From Sva-07 sp031426215 (GTDB taxonomy: Bacteria; Actinomycetota; Acidimicrobiia; Acidimicrobiales; Ilumatobacteraceae): a stretch of 7,556 bases of DNA. Both the position numbers and the translations under genes were made by a program. Within the stretch, counting starts at the first letter, position 1; each line of letters opens with the position of its first letter. Where the stretch lies: positions 1 to 7,556 of the forward strand of contig JANPKU010000041.1 in NCBI GenBank assembly GCA_031426215.1, written 5' to 3'. The notes below the pieces were generated by a model, which saw only the letters and a program-made list of their open reading frames with translations, was not told where the DNA came from and made no database searches. Below are positions 6,092-7,556 of the stretch, one piece after another.

Positions 6092-7556
6092 CCGGAAGGA
6101 GGTTGCTCCAGGAGCCGGTTGCACCGCCGGATGATGCGGAGTTGGGCGAGTTGGACGATCGAGGTCGGCGGGTCGCCGTACTCGTGGCCTTGTGGACTGT
6201 CGTCGTGCTCCTTTCCGTGTGGTGGCTTGACGGACTGGGGGGAGGGAGAACCTTCTTCTTCGACGAGTGGAACTTCGTGACCGAGCGCTGGCGGTTCGGG
6301 CCCGACACCTTCCTTGAGGCACACAATGGGCACCTCTCGATCGTGCCGGCGTCGGTGTTCTACGTCATGTTCGAGTTCGTCGGGTTCGACAATTACCGGG
6401 CCTTCCGGCTTCTCGGCATCGTTGTCCACGTGGCCGTCGCCACAGCGGTCCTTCTGTACGTGCGCAGACGTCTCGGCTCGCTCGCAGGACTGGGCGGTGG
6501 CATTGCGATCTTGTTGCTCGGGACGGGTTGGCAGAACATTCTGTGGCCGTTCCAAATCGGCTTCATGGGTTCTGTGCTGGGATTTGTGCTCGCCTTACTC
6601 CTGCTCGAACGAGGAACCACGCGCTCGGATGTAATGGCATCTGCGTTCGTAGCATTCGCTCTGGGATGCTCTGGGGTAGGCGTCGCCGCGGCCGGAGCCA
6701 TCGTCGTGGAGACGGTGTTGACACGGCCATGGCGCCGCTGGTGGATCGCCATCGGACCCTCGGCGCTGTACGGGTTCTGGTACTTGATGTACGGCAAGTC
6801 TCAGGCTGACATCGCGAACCTGGACGAGGTTCCCGGTTACGTCTCAACTTCGGGTGCATCCGCCGTCGCCGGCCTCTACGACCTGACGATTTCCTGGGGC
6901 CGGTTCGGGGTCCTCGTGCTCGTCGGCATGACGATCTTCGTGCCATTGCATCGGCGGGGTGTCCCCGCACGCGTCCTCAGCCTTGTAGCCATGCTGGTCG
7001 TCTTCTGGGGGCTCACTGCGCTCTCGCGTGGACAATACGGCGATCCGGGCGCAAGTCGCTACGTCTATGTCGGTGCAGTCGTGATCGTCTTGTTGATCTC
7101 CGAGCTTGTGCCCGCCCGAGCCGCCCGTACGGTTGCGGTTGCTGGCTTGGTGCTGGGGCTGCTGTCGGCGTGGGCTACCTCCGACGTGATGCGTGCCGGT
7201 GCGGGCGGGCTGCGCCTCGAGGGTTCGATCATCGGCGCAGAGCTCAGTGTGCTCGAGACACTTCGCCAGGGGGTCCCGACTGACTACGCGATCGACCCCG
7301 TTCACGCTCCCGGACTCACCGCCGGCGAATACCTCGAAGCCGTCGACGGGGTGGGTTCGTCTCCGGCACTACCGATCGAAGCTGTCAGCTCGCTCAATGA
7401 GGTCGCCCGTGCGGGAGCTGACCGCGTGCTCTTCGAACTCGACCCTCTCGAAATCTCCGCCGATGTGCGGCTGGTAGACCAATGCGACCCCACACAGGTC
7501 CTCCAAGTCGGCTCGGTGACCGTGATCGAGCCTGGTTCCAGGGTGGTGCTGCAGTC
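6088..7556 (+). CDS. Large polytopic membrane protein, GT-C-like (3' end outside window)
   Basis: The frame is open from GTG at 6088 to the end of the window (489 codons), with no stop. After a charged cytoplasmic N-terminus, hydrophobic segments lie near 28-48, 83-98, 106-125, 132-148, 155-173, 183-210, 216-234, 272-288, 293-313, 323-340 and 345-364. A soluble, acidic C-terminal part follows from about 366, predicted to face outside. Recognisable motifs are FFFDEWNF (56-63), AHNGHLSIVP (78-87), GTGWQNILWPFQIGF (145-159) and SRGQYGDPGASRYVYVGA (313-330). I recall this pattern (DEW, HNGHL, then W-FQIGF) from uncharacterised actinobacterial membrane proteins, some annotated as glycosyltransferase-like. 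The acidic pair D59/E60 after the first membrane segment is as expected for GT-C enzymes. The start overlaps the DUF2142 stop by 4 bases. A strong AAGGAGG lies just inside the gene at 6096-6102, with no well-placed start after it. Exact substrate unknown. Confidence 0.85.
   Translation, partial: MTGRRLLQEPVAPPDDAELGELDDRGRRVAVLVALWTVVVLLSVWWLDGLGGGRTFFFDEWNFVTERWRFGPDTFLEAHNGHLSIVPASVFYVMFEFVGFDNYRAFRLLGIVVHVAVATAVLLYVRRRLGSLAGLGGGIAILLLGTGWQNILWPFQIGFMGSVLGFVLALLLLERGTTRSDVMASAFVAFALGCSGVGVAAAGAIVVETVLTRPWRRWWIAIGPSALYGFWYLMYGKSQADIANLDEVPGYVSTSGASAVAGLYDLTISWGRFGVLVLVGMTIFVPLHRRGVPARVLSLVAMLVVFWGLTALSRGQYGDPGASRYVYVGAVVIVLLISELVPARAARTVAVAGLVLGLLSAWATSDVMRAGAGGLRLEGSIIGAELSVLETLRQGVPTDYAIDPVHAPGLTAGEYLEAVDGVGSSPALPIEAVSSLNEVARAGADRVLFELDPLEISADVRLVDQCDPTQVLQVGSVTVIEPGSRVVLQ

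Noticed and set aside
6228..6250. G-rich run as a possible G-quadruplex
   Set aside because: The G-tracts are too few and irregular, and the stretch encodes a Gly-rich loop of the membrane protein.
6073..6555. 160-codon minus-strand open frame
   Set aside because: It is antisense to the long open membrane-protein frame; highly charged shadow translation.

Overview
The window is high-GC DNA with dense, strongly biased coding, GTG/TTG start codons and 4-base start/stop overlaps. This suggests an actinobacterium. The closer guess of a marine Acidimicrobiia-like lineage rests only on the feel of the proteins and is weak. The whole window is a cell-surface polysaccharide or glycolipid locus. I see no mobile element, tRNA, rRNA or CRISPR array.

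Left part (1-4214, minus strand): a tightly packed five-gene operon read from right to left. The order is a DegT/DnrJ/EryC1/StrS sugar aminotransferase (3117-4214, TTG start with a strong Shine-Dalgarno sequence), a Gfo/Idh/MocA sugar oxidoreductase (2167-3120), a GT4 glycosyltransferase (977-2170), an LpxA-type hexapeptide acyltransferase (242-955) and the 5' end of a GDP-mannose 4,6-dehydratase gene (1-197, running off the window). The first three genes are joined by ATGA overlaps.

Middle (4215-4483): a 269-base divergent intergenic region that should hold promoters for both directions. It contains a conspicuous hairpin at 4378-4399.

Right part (4484-7556, plus strand): two polytopic membrane proteins joined by a GTGA overlap. 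One is a DUF2142 protein. The other is a large membrane protein, cut by the window end, that resembles GT-C-type lipid-linked sugar transferases.

Working model (inference): the oxidoreductase and aminotransferase form a GnnA/GnnB-like pair that converts the 3-OH of a UDP-HexNAc to 3-NH2. The LpxA-like enzyme N-acylates that amine, the GT4 enzyme transfers the sugar (or a neighbouring one), Gmd supplies a GDP-6-deoxyhexose precursor, and the divergent membrane proteins act on lipid-linked sugars outside the membrane. GnnA, GnnB and LpxA together are known from lipid A with 2,3-diamino-2,3-dideoxyglucose in Acidithiobacillus and Leptospira. Finding the same chemistry in an apparent actinobacterial surface-glycan operon, with no other lipid A gene in view, is the most interesting point. 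The LpxA-like protein keeps the catalytic histidines and has a methionine at the position that sets acyl-chain length.
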